From Ptychodera flava (Eukaryota > Hemichordata > Enteropneusta > Ptychoderidae), in assembly GCF_041260155.1 (NCBI RefSeq), contig NC_091932.1, positions 9,118,804-9,182,803 of the forward strand: 64,000 nucleotides of DNA, given 5' to 3'. Shown piece by piece: positions 1 through 11,100 of the stretch (position 1 is its first letter; each line of letters opens with the position of its first letter). Position numbers and translations under genes: made by a program. The notes below the pieces were generated by a model that was not told the origin of the DNA, made no database searches, and saw nothing but the letters and a program-made list of their open reading frames with translations.

Positions 1-3000
1 TTGTATAAGTGTTCCTGTCGTAGCTGTTCAAAGAACGTGACTTCTATCGAAGGTGAGTCGTTCTGTCTTTGATTTATCTTATAAACGGTTTCCATCAAGT
101 CAAATCGAAATAAGGGATAAGAGAAGGAAACTTGACGAGCTTTAAACCGCGACAAGCTATCTAGAGCATCATCAAACATTGCCTCCGTTACTCTTGTGTA
201 ACCATATATCTCATTTAAAAAAAATCAAATTAAAACTTTCAAAAGCAATGTGTTCAATGTGTGACAGTAACACTATGAGTGCGTGGAAACTAAATTCGAA
301 GGAATAACACAATTCCATGGAGAGTTGCCTGTCCGTCGTCGGCTTCTTATTTAAAGGACGTAATGGTTTCAGTGGAGATATTCTATTAAACTTGAGATAT
401 TCGCACACGATTGTTGGGGTGATAATTGACAAGGTTATACTTATTGACATTAGTTGAGCATTAACAGATTGTATACGTTCTAAGATATCAGAAATATCCC
501 TTTTCAAATTGCCAAAGTCAAGTAACATTACTTCCAATTTCATTTCATCAAGTGTGATGGATTTTATTGAAATCAGATCAGTGACCAAATCTTGATTTAT
601 AAAATTGCCGTTATTCTTGAGACTGACATGGAGTTGATCAGAAGACCTACTGGTTAAATCTGTATTTACTTTTCTTACAAATACTGTATAGGTGTTATTT
701 TTAACCGTAGAACAAGTACATCGAGTAATTTATGTCTATGCAGTGTGCGTACTTGAGATACAACGTCACTAAAGTCACGAGGTATGTCAAAAACATGCAA
801 TTCTCGAATCTGATGCAAGTTTGATGACAGCCAGTCAAACTGACTCTCAAAGCACGTGTATTTTACAAACAATGCTTGCTTTACTTTGAAATCATTAGTC
901 GCCAGCCAAGTAGTCAGCCTTTTGAATGTTAGGTTGGTTTTTCCGTTTATCTCGTTTATCTGAAGTATTAATGTGTCATCTGAAAAAGGTCGATCAATAC
1001 AACGGCGTATCACATCTTTTACGAGATTCGATCCTCGGTTGAACTCCGGAATATTATCGAGATTTAGTTTTATCGTTTTTGGCATGACAGTAGCGCATGC
1101 CTCGATTGATTCTGTGCTGTCTGAACGACTTTCGTTCAATAAGTCAAGCAGTACATCAGAAACGACGCTATAATAATGTGCTTCTCGGTTTTCAACATTA
1201 TTACCGCTGGGGACTTCGGCATTTCGGATATCTCTAGAATGTAACATGTATCTAAACAGTTTACTCACATCGTCACCTAAAATACCTGCCAAAAACGTTA
1301 TGATGGTGATGGATATGAACTCGGAGAAAAAGCCGTCTATTAGTTGCATCAATGTGTTGGTCTCGTCAAGAGGTCGGTCACTTAAATATCGGGCTGTAAA
1401 ATATTCTAGAAATGTCTTATGAACAAAAGTATATCGAGGGCGTCCTGATGACAGGGGTCTGCTAGCTTTTGTTAAAAATCCAACTTTTAGAACATATTCG
1501 TCATCTGCAATGTCTTTGCCCTCAAATTCGAAGGGGTGTTCATGAGCAACTTTACAAAGGATTTTTATGATATCTTCTTTCACTCCGGCTGTTTCTTCTC
1601 CACTAAAGTTTCCTTTAGCTAAATATCGTTTAATAGCTATGTCAACTATGCGGGTATATAGTGTTGTTATTGTCTCGGGAAGTGTTCCATTTTCTATTGC
1701 TATATCACACAACATCAGTGTCATCAGCGGACTTTTTGACAGATCGCCTAAGATGTGCTCATCGGCCAAATCATCGAGTTTGCGGAGGAAAGCTTCAGTT
1801 GTAAATGAACCACTGTGAGCTTTACTGGAATGAGTGGCTTTAAAGTGTTTCTTTACAAAATCTTTGAAAGTGACACCATCAAAACCTTTGATACAGAGTT
1901 GAGTGTCATAGTGTTGTTTCTCGTTCTTGTCTCTTATTTTTCGGGATGTCACAATTACTACACTATTTTTTAGCTTGGGAAATTTATGTTCAACAATTTT
2001 CTGAAAATAATCTGGCAGTTTTTAAGCTGGGACCTCGTCAAGACCATCGAATATGATACAAATCTCTGATTGATTCTGTTGAATATAATTCCACAAATCA
2101 CTCTTATCCTGATCACAAAAATCAAGAAGTAAATCAGAAATGACATCTATGAGGCATTGCTTATCAGGATTTGTCCTGTGATACTCATAAAGATCTCTTA
2201 ATTCAAGAAGAAAGAGTATCTTGAAACGGTTCAAATAACCTGATTCTTACTTGCCCAATCAAAGGCCAACTTTTTACAAAACGTTGTTTTTCCATACCCT
2301 GGATCTCCCTCTATTAGAATTCGTCTTGGAGTGAAACAGTCGCTTCTTGGAGAAAACATGTCAGCTTTAGCAATCTTTGTTTTCTTTCCGTCTTTTGTCT
2401 GTAGTTCAAGTTCAGTGTATATGTCTTCAAGTCTCAGCCTCTCTGTTCCATCCCACCAGGGAAATGGACTTATATAGGACAACTGTTGATACGTTTCCTG
2501 CAGACTCATTTGACAACGATACACAACATCTGAAAGTATGCAGTAAAGATGAAAAAGGGAAATTCGATTTGAAATCTATATCCACGGTTTGAAAGGACCA
2601 TTGTTAAAACTGAACTTTGAATTGATATCTAACTAGTTTTCATCGGTTGCAAAGCAATTGCTAAGAGGTAAAATATTAACTACCAGGCATTTTATCACGC
2701 ATTCCGTTTCTGTCTTGTCTGTCTGTAATACTACTTCATCTGGGTTCTGTGTGACGTGGTTAGAACATCGTCGTCAAAGGCTGTACTAGTAACTGCCGTT
2801 CGACAATGCATAGGTCATAAGAACATGTTCAGTAAGAAGTCAGGCGGATTTTAGCAAAATGACAACAATGACAACAGTATATGTAAATGCTATGGGCTCT
2901 TTTTGGTAATTTTTAGCGAAGGTGTTATTTTCTTTGTGAAAAAATTACACATACACTATTTTAGTTTCTCAATGCGAATGTGTTTGTACGAACAGAAGCT

Positions 3001-3159
3001 AAACAAGTCTTGCAGACATCATCTGGTCAATATGACTACGTCCGTGTTCTCGTTTTGGCTCTTGGTTACCCATGACAGCGTCTCTGCTTTGATTAAACTA
3101 AACTTCAAACTACATAACCTGGAGATGTCTGTACATTTTGATTCCATCTTACGATGCAT

Positions 3160-3369
3160 AATACATACATGCATGCATGCATGCATGCATACATGCATCC
3201 ATACAAATTGAATACATACATACATACATACATACATACATACATACTACATACATACATACATACATACATACATACATACATACATACATACATACGT
3301 ACATACCTACCTACCTACCTACCTACCTACCTACCTACCTACCTACCTACCAACCTACCTACCTACCTG
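3160..3369. repeat. ATGC / CATA / CTAC compound microsatellite
   Basis: About 210 bp of tetranucleotide repeats: ATGC units, then ATAC units, then CTAC units up to 3369. It lies inside the intron (2530-3366) of the NLR gene. Read on the minus strand, the last unit supplies the GTAGGT splice donor of the DED exon. The long tyrosine/histidine/threonine-rich frames here are translation artefacts. Confidence 0.95.
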
Positions 3370-3712
3370 AATAATAGCCGCTACATAAACGAGGTCGTTT
3401 TCTCTCTGGCATTCCAGAGTAGGTCTTCAGCGTTTCTTCGCATCGGTTCACTAACTCTATCAGTGGCTCACGTTGTATTCGCAATAATAAATCTTTTAAC
3501 AACTGTAGGTTATCCTTATCTATACGACCATGAACTTCAAGGTGATGGAATATCTGAGCCGGATCATGCAGTCTCTTTAAGTCCTCCACTAAAATTTGTC
3601 GGCCCCTTAACAGATTTCGTAATTTTTCCTCATCTTCCTTGCCTAGTGCAGAGTTTAAGCTGTTGTACAAATCGGATAAGGGTGAATATTTGACGCCATA
3701 TTTTACTTGTAT
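3367..3712 (-). CDS. DED exon of the NLR
   Basis: Encodes about 100 residues with the six-helix death effector domain pattern: LYNSLNSALGKEDEEKLRN at the start, then LLLRIQREPLIELVNRC. It is uninterrupted. The exon ends at 3367 and the GT donor is 3366-3365, the first bases of a GTAG microsatellite. No in-frame ATG lies at the domain start. An ATG in another frame (about 3695) would need a one-base shift, so a separate upstream exon or a further lesion is possible. DEDs recruit caspase-8-like proteases or adaptors; that role is inferred from the family. Confidence 0.75.
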
Positions 3713-4845
3713 TCAGTTCGGAGAGGTTGTGGGGACAGCATCTACTTCATCCGAGGTTCTAGAGAAATCAAATCTTCGACATTCAACACATTGCGACAGG
3801 CACTCCTACCAAAGCAGAGCCGTGTTCCGTATGATGCCTGATTATACAAAGCTTCATCTGGTGGTACCTTGTACAAACTGATAACAAAATACTTCAAGTA
3901 TGCGCATTGACGATTGCGCATCAATGTACTGTAATAATTATCATCGGAAAATCGCGTGACCGTACGCTTAATACTTTGTCCAAACTTTCAGCTTGTTCTG
4001 CCTTTTACTGCCATACATTTTTTATATTACCACACGCTCCCTTTTCGATCGTTTTCAGGAAGTTAACGTTCCAAGTATCGTTGACTGAAAACGAACAGGA
4101 CAAAAAATATTCAACCGAGGTCAGACACTCTTGTAGACAGGTAGGGACACTTCTTCGCTTTTGGAAACAAATATTCTGCATATCTTTTTAATACTTTTTT
4201 TGTTGACGTTAATGTTGATTTTAACGAGTGGATTGATTCTTTCGTAACACTTTCAATTTTCTTTGCGATACCCATGCTCCCTATTGTACCAGGAGAGTCA
4301 AACGGCTTCGACAGCCACCATGGTTTTCACTACGTATCTTAGATCTTATGCATATTAGGGACTATCACCTTACTAAGGCATCACATTCAAAGCTTCCAAT
4401 GATTGCTTCTGTGAAGAACCCATGTAAATAGTCTTTTATACTTCTGCAAAATAGTAAATGTCGCCAATGTAGAAATACCTTTATTACAAATTATTTAAAT
4501 TATAGCTCCGTTTACGTGTAACACAGTTAACAATTAACTTGTAAAGAGTGACCCGTACCTACAGCAAAGTAAAAAATAAATTACATCATCGATTATGCAG
4601 TAAACAAATTTTATGACCAATCTGAAAAGCGTTCTTCGACTACCTAATGCGAACTGAGGTCCACTATATTGATTAATTATTAACACAAGAAAAAACCTCT
4701 GCGCCTGCTTGATTCTAATCATTGAAATCAAAGTGAAAAACATACTTTGTTTCAAACTAGGAACATTAGAAATGACCTAATACCTAACATACAAGAACAT
4801 GAAGTATATATTTCGTTTTTGTTTCATAAAGCGAAGGTCCAGTAA

Positions 4846-5160
4846 TCAATAGATAATGCAATATGCCTGCAAAACTTTCGTGGCATATTTGCAAAATGGC
4901 TGCCATACAATTGTTGTCAGACGGAGGTCTTCAGAGTATTTTGCACATTCGTTCAATAACTCTATCAGTGGCTTTCGGTGTATCCTTTGTAATAATTCTC
5001 CGAGAATGGATTGGTCATTAAAAGTTTTCAGACCACTTTCTTCGAGACTTTTGAATGTTTCAGTAGGACTGTGGTTCACAAAGTCTCGTTTTGAAATATG
5101 GCAATCCCCTGTAGTCCTGTAGATAATCAATCTTCGTAATTTCGACAGGCGTTCCAAACC
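4846..5160 (-). pseudogene. Second DED-like exon, paralogue of the NLR DED
   Basis: A reading frame of about 100 codons aligns along its length with the DED at 3367-3712; the strongest block is LLQRIHRKPLIELLNECAKY against LLLRIQREPLIELVNRCEET. It could be the first of tandem DEDs in the same receptor or the remnant of a neighbouring duplicated receptor. No in-frame ATG opens it: an ATG at about 5172 lies in another frame and the frame is closed by TGA just upstream. I found no good splice donor at its 3' side. These points favour a decayed copy. Confidence 0.55.
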
Positions 5161-6630
5161 AAAAGAGACTCATGTTTATATCGTACCTGGTACCGGCTAA
5201 CGAGAAACACCTACTTAAAATATGCGCATCGGGAACTGCGCAAAATGTACGTTACTGTTAGAACGTGTTTCATCGTACTTAAACAACCCTTCTTACTACC
5301 TTATGTAACTCTATCAGTGTATAACGGTATTCCTCATAAGAGTTCAAATAGCCGTGTTTGCTTTCATTCACCGTAATATGCATGCCTACTTGGATGAATA
5401 AATTAATAATTTAAAATGTATGTATGTATGTATGTATGTATGTATGTATGTATGTATGTATGTATGTATGTATGTATGTATGTATGTATGTATGTATGTA
5501 TCCATCCGGCCTTTTTAGAAGGAAAATAAAAATTTATTCACAAAAGTTACATGTACCATAAACATGACGCGCAATGAGTGTGTAAAGTACGTACGTTATC
5601 CAGTCTTTACGAAAACTAAACTTGCTTGCGCCCTTGCCAACCGCGTGATTAGGTCAAAGCCCAGGGTCAAAGGTTGAGGTGTAAATCGCTCGCGTTCGAA
5701 GAAGTCAGTCATTGTTCATTTTCCTATTTCAATATCAGGCCGATGTTGAACAAATCTGAAGGTGAGTCTGTTACGTGAAACCACCTGTGTTTGGTCCATT
5801 CATCAGGGAGGTAGGTCAAGGAGATCGAAGCACAGGTGCCCCACAGGTACTTGACCTGTCGCTTCGCGATCGGTAGGACGGTACTGATTCACAAAGCTTT
5901 TCCTTCTTCTGAGAATCGCGAAGCGACGGGTCAAGTACCTGTGCCTCCCCCCACCCCTCACTGCATCAGTGACTTGCATTGAATCGAATGCATGTGGCGA
6001 GTCTGGTATATACCATAGACCTTGAGGGTGGGGGGGAGATCTCCCCGCCCCCCTTCTACTGTCTATGGGTATACACAGTACCACACTGGCAATTCCAGGC
6101 CCCTGTGAGGAGGAGGAGGCTCAGTATTATTTTAATGAAGCATGTCGTATTCTGGGAACGAACGTTTGCAATTGTCCTTTGCTATGGTATTCCTGAACTG
6201 ACTTAAAATTGTACACTGTCTGACAGTGCAGTGTTTCACATGTTTCAACTGCTGCAAGAAGAGTATAGGTAGCCAGGCAGTCATTGTCAACCCCCCTCCC
6301 CCCACCTCGGAGCATACACTGATAGCAACTTAGGGATTTGGAAATTAGAGTAGACTTATGAAATTTGTCAAATGCCCCACCCAAGGGGCGGTGGAAAATC
6401 CCAGTGCCTTAACAAGTAAATCCTCCACATTTCCCCCACCCATTCACATTCATTAATTCTGTGCTTGTCCATGAAAGTGACCAGTGGGATCATATACCCT
6501 ACGTCAATAGATAAAACCTGCAATTCGAATGGACCACGGTACTGACGGTACAAGCAAACCCACGTGTGTAAACGCACATATAGTGACTATAGTATCGTCA
6601 GTACTAACTTATTTAGCAAAATTCTATTTT
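5161..6630. other. Non-coding stretch with TATG microsatellite and hairpin
   Basis: Holds a (TATG)n tract at about 5417-5501 and an inverted repeat at 5841-5870 / 5915-5943 whose 29-base arms differ at about one position and read AGGTACTTGACC...TCGCTTCGCGAT. The hairpin may be a small inverted-repeat transposon remnant. No coding sequence is recognisable. Confidence 0.7.
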
Positions 6631-9535
6631 TTAAGGTTCACCCACTTAACATTTCTATATCAGATCATTGCCAAACTGAATTTCAGTTAAAAACTAACGA
6701 TATAAAAATTAATCAAGATAGATATAGCAATGATTTTACTTTGTATGGGACAGCGACTCTAGGTATTACTTTTATGAAGCATTACATAATCCACACATTG
6801 CATCACTCATTAATAATTTTAACAAAACACATTTTGATGCCACAATACATTCAGTTAATACAGCTTGTGCAATGTTATCAAACATATTCCTACAAACAGC
6901 AGGAGCTAGTCTCCATAAACGCATTATCAGGAAAAAAGGAACAAAAGGGCAAGAAGTTAAGCACCTCTAGGAAACCAAAGTGGTATACCAATGATCTTGG
7001 TAATTTAAAAAATGATGTTTACAAATTATTAACTAAGTTGAGCAGAGACCCATATAATATTGAACTACGGAGCTTGTGTTACAATTTAAAGAAACAATAT
7101 AAACGTCTAGTTAAAACAAAGAGAAGAGAATTTAAAAGTCAGATTTTAAACAATTAGACAGCTTGGGGAAATGGCAAATCAAACCCAAATAAGTACTGGG
7201 AGCTGATTAATGAGTTGAAATCAGATTCACAAAATAATAGCAGTGAACACACACCAATTGAAAAAGAAAGGTGGTACAGTCATTTTAAGGCACTTAATAC
7301 AAAGGTAGATTTGCCATCAATAGATGAGAATGTCATGATAGATCAACAGAGGCTGGAAACACAGATCTCAGTTTTGGACAAACCCATCTCTAAATTAGAA
7401 ATTCAAAAAGCCATCAGTACTTTAAAGAACAGGAAAGCCCCAGGTATTGATAAAATAACAAATGAAATTATAAAAGCAAGTAGATATGTATTAATTAAAC
7501 AAATCAAAACTCTTTTCATAATCTTAGCTAGCGGCCCTGATTCATGGAATACAGGCATTATTGTACCGATATATAAAAAGGAGACAAAAATGACCCGAGA
7601 AATTACAGAGGGATAACATTGCTAAGTACCATTAGTAAACTTTTTACTTCAGTTCTAAAACAAAGACTAATTACTCATATTAATAATGAAAACCTTATAA
7701 TTAGGGAACAAATTGGCTATATGCCAGAGTTTAGTACATGTGATCATATATTTTGTTTTAAAACAATTACTTACAAAGTATCTGAGTAAGGGGAAATACA
7801 TTTTTTGCTGTTTCATTGACTTTCAGAAAGCCTTTGATTCAATTTGGCATGTGGGGCTTCTACACAAATTAATAAAGTATGGTATCACAGGGAAATTTTA
7901 TAACATCATGAAGTCAATTTATTTAAATTCGAAGGGTTGCATTAGGGTGAAAGAGGGACTCAATGAACAGTTTCCCATGGAGAGAGGAATAAGGCAAGGT
8001 GACGGCTTAAGTCCACCGCTTTTTAACCTATACATTAATGACATAAAAGATTCGCTATATTGTGTCACCAATGACCCACCAACTTTATTACGGAGTACTT
8101 TATCACGTCTACTTTATGCCGATGACTTACTTCTACTATCTGAGACACCTACGGGGCTACAGAATGCTATAAATTCAATAGGGCATTATTGTGAAAAATG
8201 GCATTTAGGCGTAAACATTCTCAAATAAAAAAATCATGGTTTTCAACAAATCGGGGAAAATTTTCAACAAATTTAAATTTACTATACATGGTAATGAGTT
8301 GGAAAATATGTCAACATATACTTACCTTGGCATAAAGTTAAATATTACAGGAAAACTAAAAAGAGCACAAATTGATTTGAAAAACAGAGCTATGAAGGCA
8401 TGTTTTAAATTGAGACAGTTACTCTTTGCAGAATCAAATATTCCAATTAAGGTCCATTTACAAATATTTGATGCCATGATAAAACCTATTCTGCTATACT
8501 GTACAGAAGTATGGACTGCGGACATACCGGTATGCACAAATGCAAAAACATACTCACAAACTTAATAAACACAATTCAAAGTTGCACATTAAATTTTGCA
8601 AGCCATACTATACTTAAAGTGAATAACAAAGCATCCAACATAGCATGTTTAATGGAACTGGGTAGATATCCTCTAATTGTTTCAAGCATAACACAAATGG
8701 TCAAATATTGGTTAAAAATAAGTAAGAAAGCAGATACAACATGGACTCGTGAGGCTTATGATCTGGGTCGTCAACTGGACAATGCACATAAAGATAATTG
8801 GGTATCAGGAATTAAACAATTGTTGCTGCTCGTAAATATTGGAGAGGCCATGAATGTAAAAATAGAAAATGACAAACAGTTTAAAACTAATTTCAATGTA
8901 AAAGTTAAACAGCTATTTGAAAAATGTGCATTTGAATTGATTCATGATGATACCAGACAAGGGCACCATAAAAATAAACTTCGCACATACAGAGAGTTGA
9001 AAAAAGATTTCTCTCTCGAAAGCTACCTTCATGTTATAAAAAACCCAGATCACAGATCAGCCCTGTGCAAGTTACGCATTAGTGCACACATACTACACAT
9101 AGAAACAGGTAGATATAGAAACCTTGATGTCATAGACAGAGAATGCCGAATTTGCCAAAACAAACAAGTAGAAGATGAGATACATTTTCTTCTTCATTGC
9201 AAAGGCTACACAGACATTAGACATGATTTTTTCAGTAAACTAAACATTTGTAAAAACACATTCAGAGGCACACAAGACCTTGTAAGCATCTTTCAACGAC
9301 AGATAAAGCATCACTATGTGAATTGGGAAAATACATACATACATGTTTTAAACTCAGACAGGACAAAATGAAAAGACAAAGTAAACTACTTATGAACCTT
9401 ATGTTGACCTCATGTATAGATATTTATATTTATATATATATTATATATACTCTTTCATTGTTGTTTTTGCAAAACCTTTATTGTACTTTATGATCAAGAT
9501 CCCAACTGGGATACGATTTCAATAAAGGCTTACTT
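6630..9535 (+). mobile_element. Degenerate 5'-truncated non-LTR retrotransposon (LINE)
   Basis: The copy begins within the end of the endonuclease domain (ISDHCQTEFQ, about 6645), continues through a basic helical linker (PKWYTNDLGN) and a reverse transcriptase, and ends in a Cys-His zinc-like region (CRICQNKQVEDEIHFLLHC, about 9150-9215). Reverse transcriptase landmarks are FIDFQKAFDSI, RGIRQGDGLSPPLFNLYIND and LLYADDLLLLSE, so the YADD site is intact. It is broken by an in-frame TAG at 7155-7157 and by frame changes near 7585, 7765, 8225 and 8540. The 3' end has AATAAA at 9521-9526. The domain set suggests an L2/CR1/Jockey-type clade, which I cannot assign exactly. It cannot make a working protein. 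Confidence 0.9.
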
Positions 9536-9908
9536 TACACATAGACATGTGGTTTGTTTGTACGGCGATCAAGTGATCTCTTGTGCGTACTGAGTCTTTA
9601 GAACGCATGATCGCATCGCGTTCTTTTTATTCCGGAGTAGTTCGAACTATTGACCCACCCCTTTGGGCATAGTTTAATGGCAAACACGGTCTCCCCACAT
9701 TTGTCCTGCATCGCCCGAGGTGGAGATGTCCCTCGGGGATTACATTGACTTCTACATTAGACTATTACAGGCATTCTGAGCCCATAATTTTTAAAGTCTA
9801 TTTGGGACAACCCCATATGATATATTGAAAGATAATAATTGCCACATATATGACTCAAACATAAAGAAGTTTGTTCCAATGCTTGACCATCACATCAGAC
9901 TTGAAATA
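9536..9908. other. Non-coding, nothing recognised
   Basis: No exon, repeat or RNA gene is evident between the LINE tail and the duplicated SINE-like unit. Confidence 0.6.
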
Positions 9909-10171
9909 ATACGGATAGTTTTCAATCGGATTCGAACCCACAACATACGGCATCAGTCGCCTAGCTGAGAGGCCAGAGACAGAACCAGTCGGCTAAATCT
10001 CCACTCCCAAAACGAGTGGTTCAATAGCCGGCTAAGTTGTTACATTTTTCTGACTGAGACCGCTCAACACGTTGTAGAGTTCGTGAAGCACTCACGCACG
10101 CATGCTCACTATCATACATCGCACATACACACTACATCGAAGCGAAGAAACGAATTTCATCGCTTTAACTG
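9909..10171 (-). repeat. tRNA-derived SINE-like unit, copy 1
   Basis: On the minus strand this unit has a near-consensus RNA polymerase III A box (TAGCCGACTGG, 9995-9985) and a perfect B box (GGTTCGAATCC, 9938-9928) about 46 bases apart, the spacing of a tRNA with a long variable arm. The acceptor and T stems do not pair properly, so it is not a working tRNA gene. About 170 bp precede the A box. It is repeated almost exactly at 10234-10496. Confidence 0.6.
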
Positions 10172-10233
10172 GGCGAACGATAACCTCGGGGACAATTCTG
10201 TCCACCAGCAGTGTTACCAACCCAGGATAGAAA

Positions 10234-10496
10234 ATACGGATAGTTTTCAATCGGATTCGAACCCACAACATACGGCATCAGTCGCCTAGCTGAGAGGCCA
10301 GAGACAGAACCAGTCGGCTAAATCTCCACTCCCAAAAAGAGTGGTTCAATAGCCGGCTAAGTTGTTACATTTTTCTGACTGAGACCGCTCAACACGTTGT
10401 AGAGTTCGTGAAGCACTCACGCACGCATGCTCACTATCATACATCGCACATACACACTACATCGAAGCGAAGAAACGAATTTCATCGCTTTAACTG
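10234..10496 (-). repeat. tRNA-derived SINE-like unit, copy 2
   Basis: Direct copy of 9909-10171 offset by exactly 325 bases; I see one clear difference (C/A in the AAAACGAGTGG / AAAAAGAGTGG stretch). A 62-bp unrelated spacer separates the copies, which suggests a recent segmental or tandem duplication rather than two insertions. Confidence 0.8.
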
Positions 10497-11100
10497 TAGG
10501 TCCACCGTAAAGTACAACGCAGGATTGTGTTACTTTATTCACTGCGAGCCTTTGTCTCTTGCAATCTTATTAAAGAGCATCAGAATTAGTTATTAACCAA
10601 TAGAGCTTGCAAAATTGCATTTTTCATCTTCTAACTGTAATCTACACAGTCTAGGTGAATTTCAATTTCTCATCACAAATCTCAAGGCATAATTGAACCA
10701 CAGTACCGGTAGTCCCCATGCAACTGATAGCAATTATTGCTATCAATATATAAAAACACTTTATATTAAATGTACAATACAGAGCTTTCTCATCAGCATA
10801 TTAGATTAGCTGATACATAAAACATCCAATCTGCCGCTCAATGTTGTCATCATCTTGTAAATGATCTATCAACAAGCATGATATATGTCTTCCTAAACAT
10901 TTTGTTTTCACTGTCAAAGTACAACCGGTACTTGACATTCATTTGTCGTATTGAATAGCATTGACTTTGGTTTTATGTACTCTGCCCTGCTCTGTACAGG
11001 ACAGTGAGTTCACTTCTCTGAGCTGTTATTCATATTAAAACTGATGTAGCCGCAGAGATTATGTAAACATCCACTATGCCTTACTCATTTTAGGAATGAA
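10497..11100. other. Non-coding, nothing recognised
   Basis: AT-rich sequence with no supported exon, RNA gene or repeat. Confidence 0.55.

Larger units (their letters stand above)
1..3712 (-). pseudogene. DED-NACHT NLR-type immune receptor, broken, C-terminal end beyond window
   Basis: Intracellular NLR-type sensor: an N-terminal death effector domain (DED) for adaptor or caspase recruitment, then a NACHT ATPase. The DED exon spans about 3367-3712. The large NACHT exon starts at 2529 and runs to position 1. Its P-loop (GDPGYGKTT, about 2281-2308) and Walker B (IIFDGLDEV, about 2031-2056) are intact. The DED exon ends in phase 1 and joins the next exon in frame, so the two belong together. 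Further on are NACHT-helical segments and a helical C-terminal region; I see no leucine-rich repeats before the edge. Breaks: a one-base shift near 2228-2240, an in-frame TAA at 2022-2024, a shift near 690-715, and a shift at an A8 run (217-224). The reading continues with family-like sequence after every break, so this is a recent pseudogene or an allele with assembly errors. The start codon is not certain. Confidence 0.82.

Noticed and set aside
3019..3693. Several long Tyr/His/Thr-rich frames around 3.0-3.7 kb
   Set aside because: They are translations of ATAC, ATGC and CTAC microsatellites; only the DED frame on the minus strand is supported.
9909..10496. CRISPR-like direct repeats or a pair of tRNA genes
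   Set aside because: Only two long copies with one spacer, in eukaryotic DNA. The tRNA-like part lacks pairing acceptor and T stems, so a SINE-like unit fits better.
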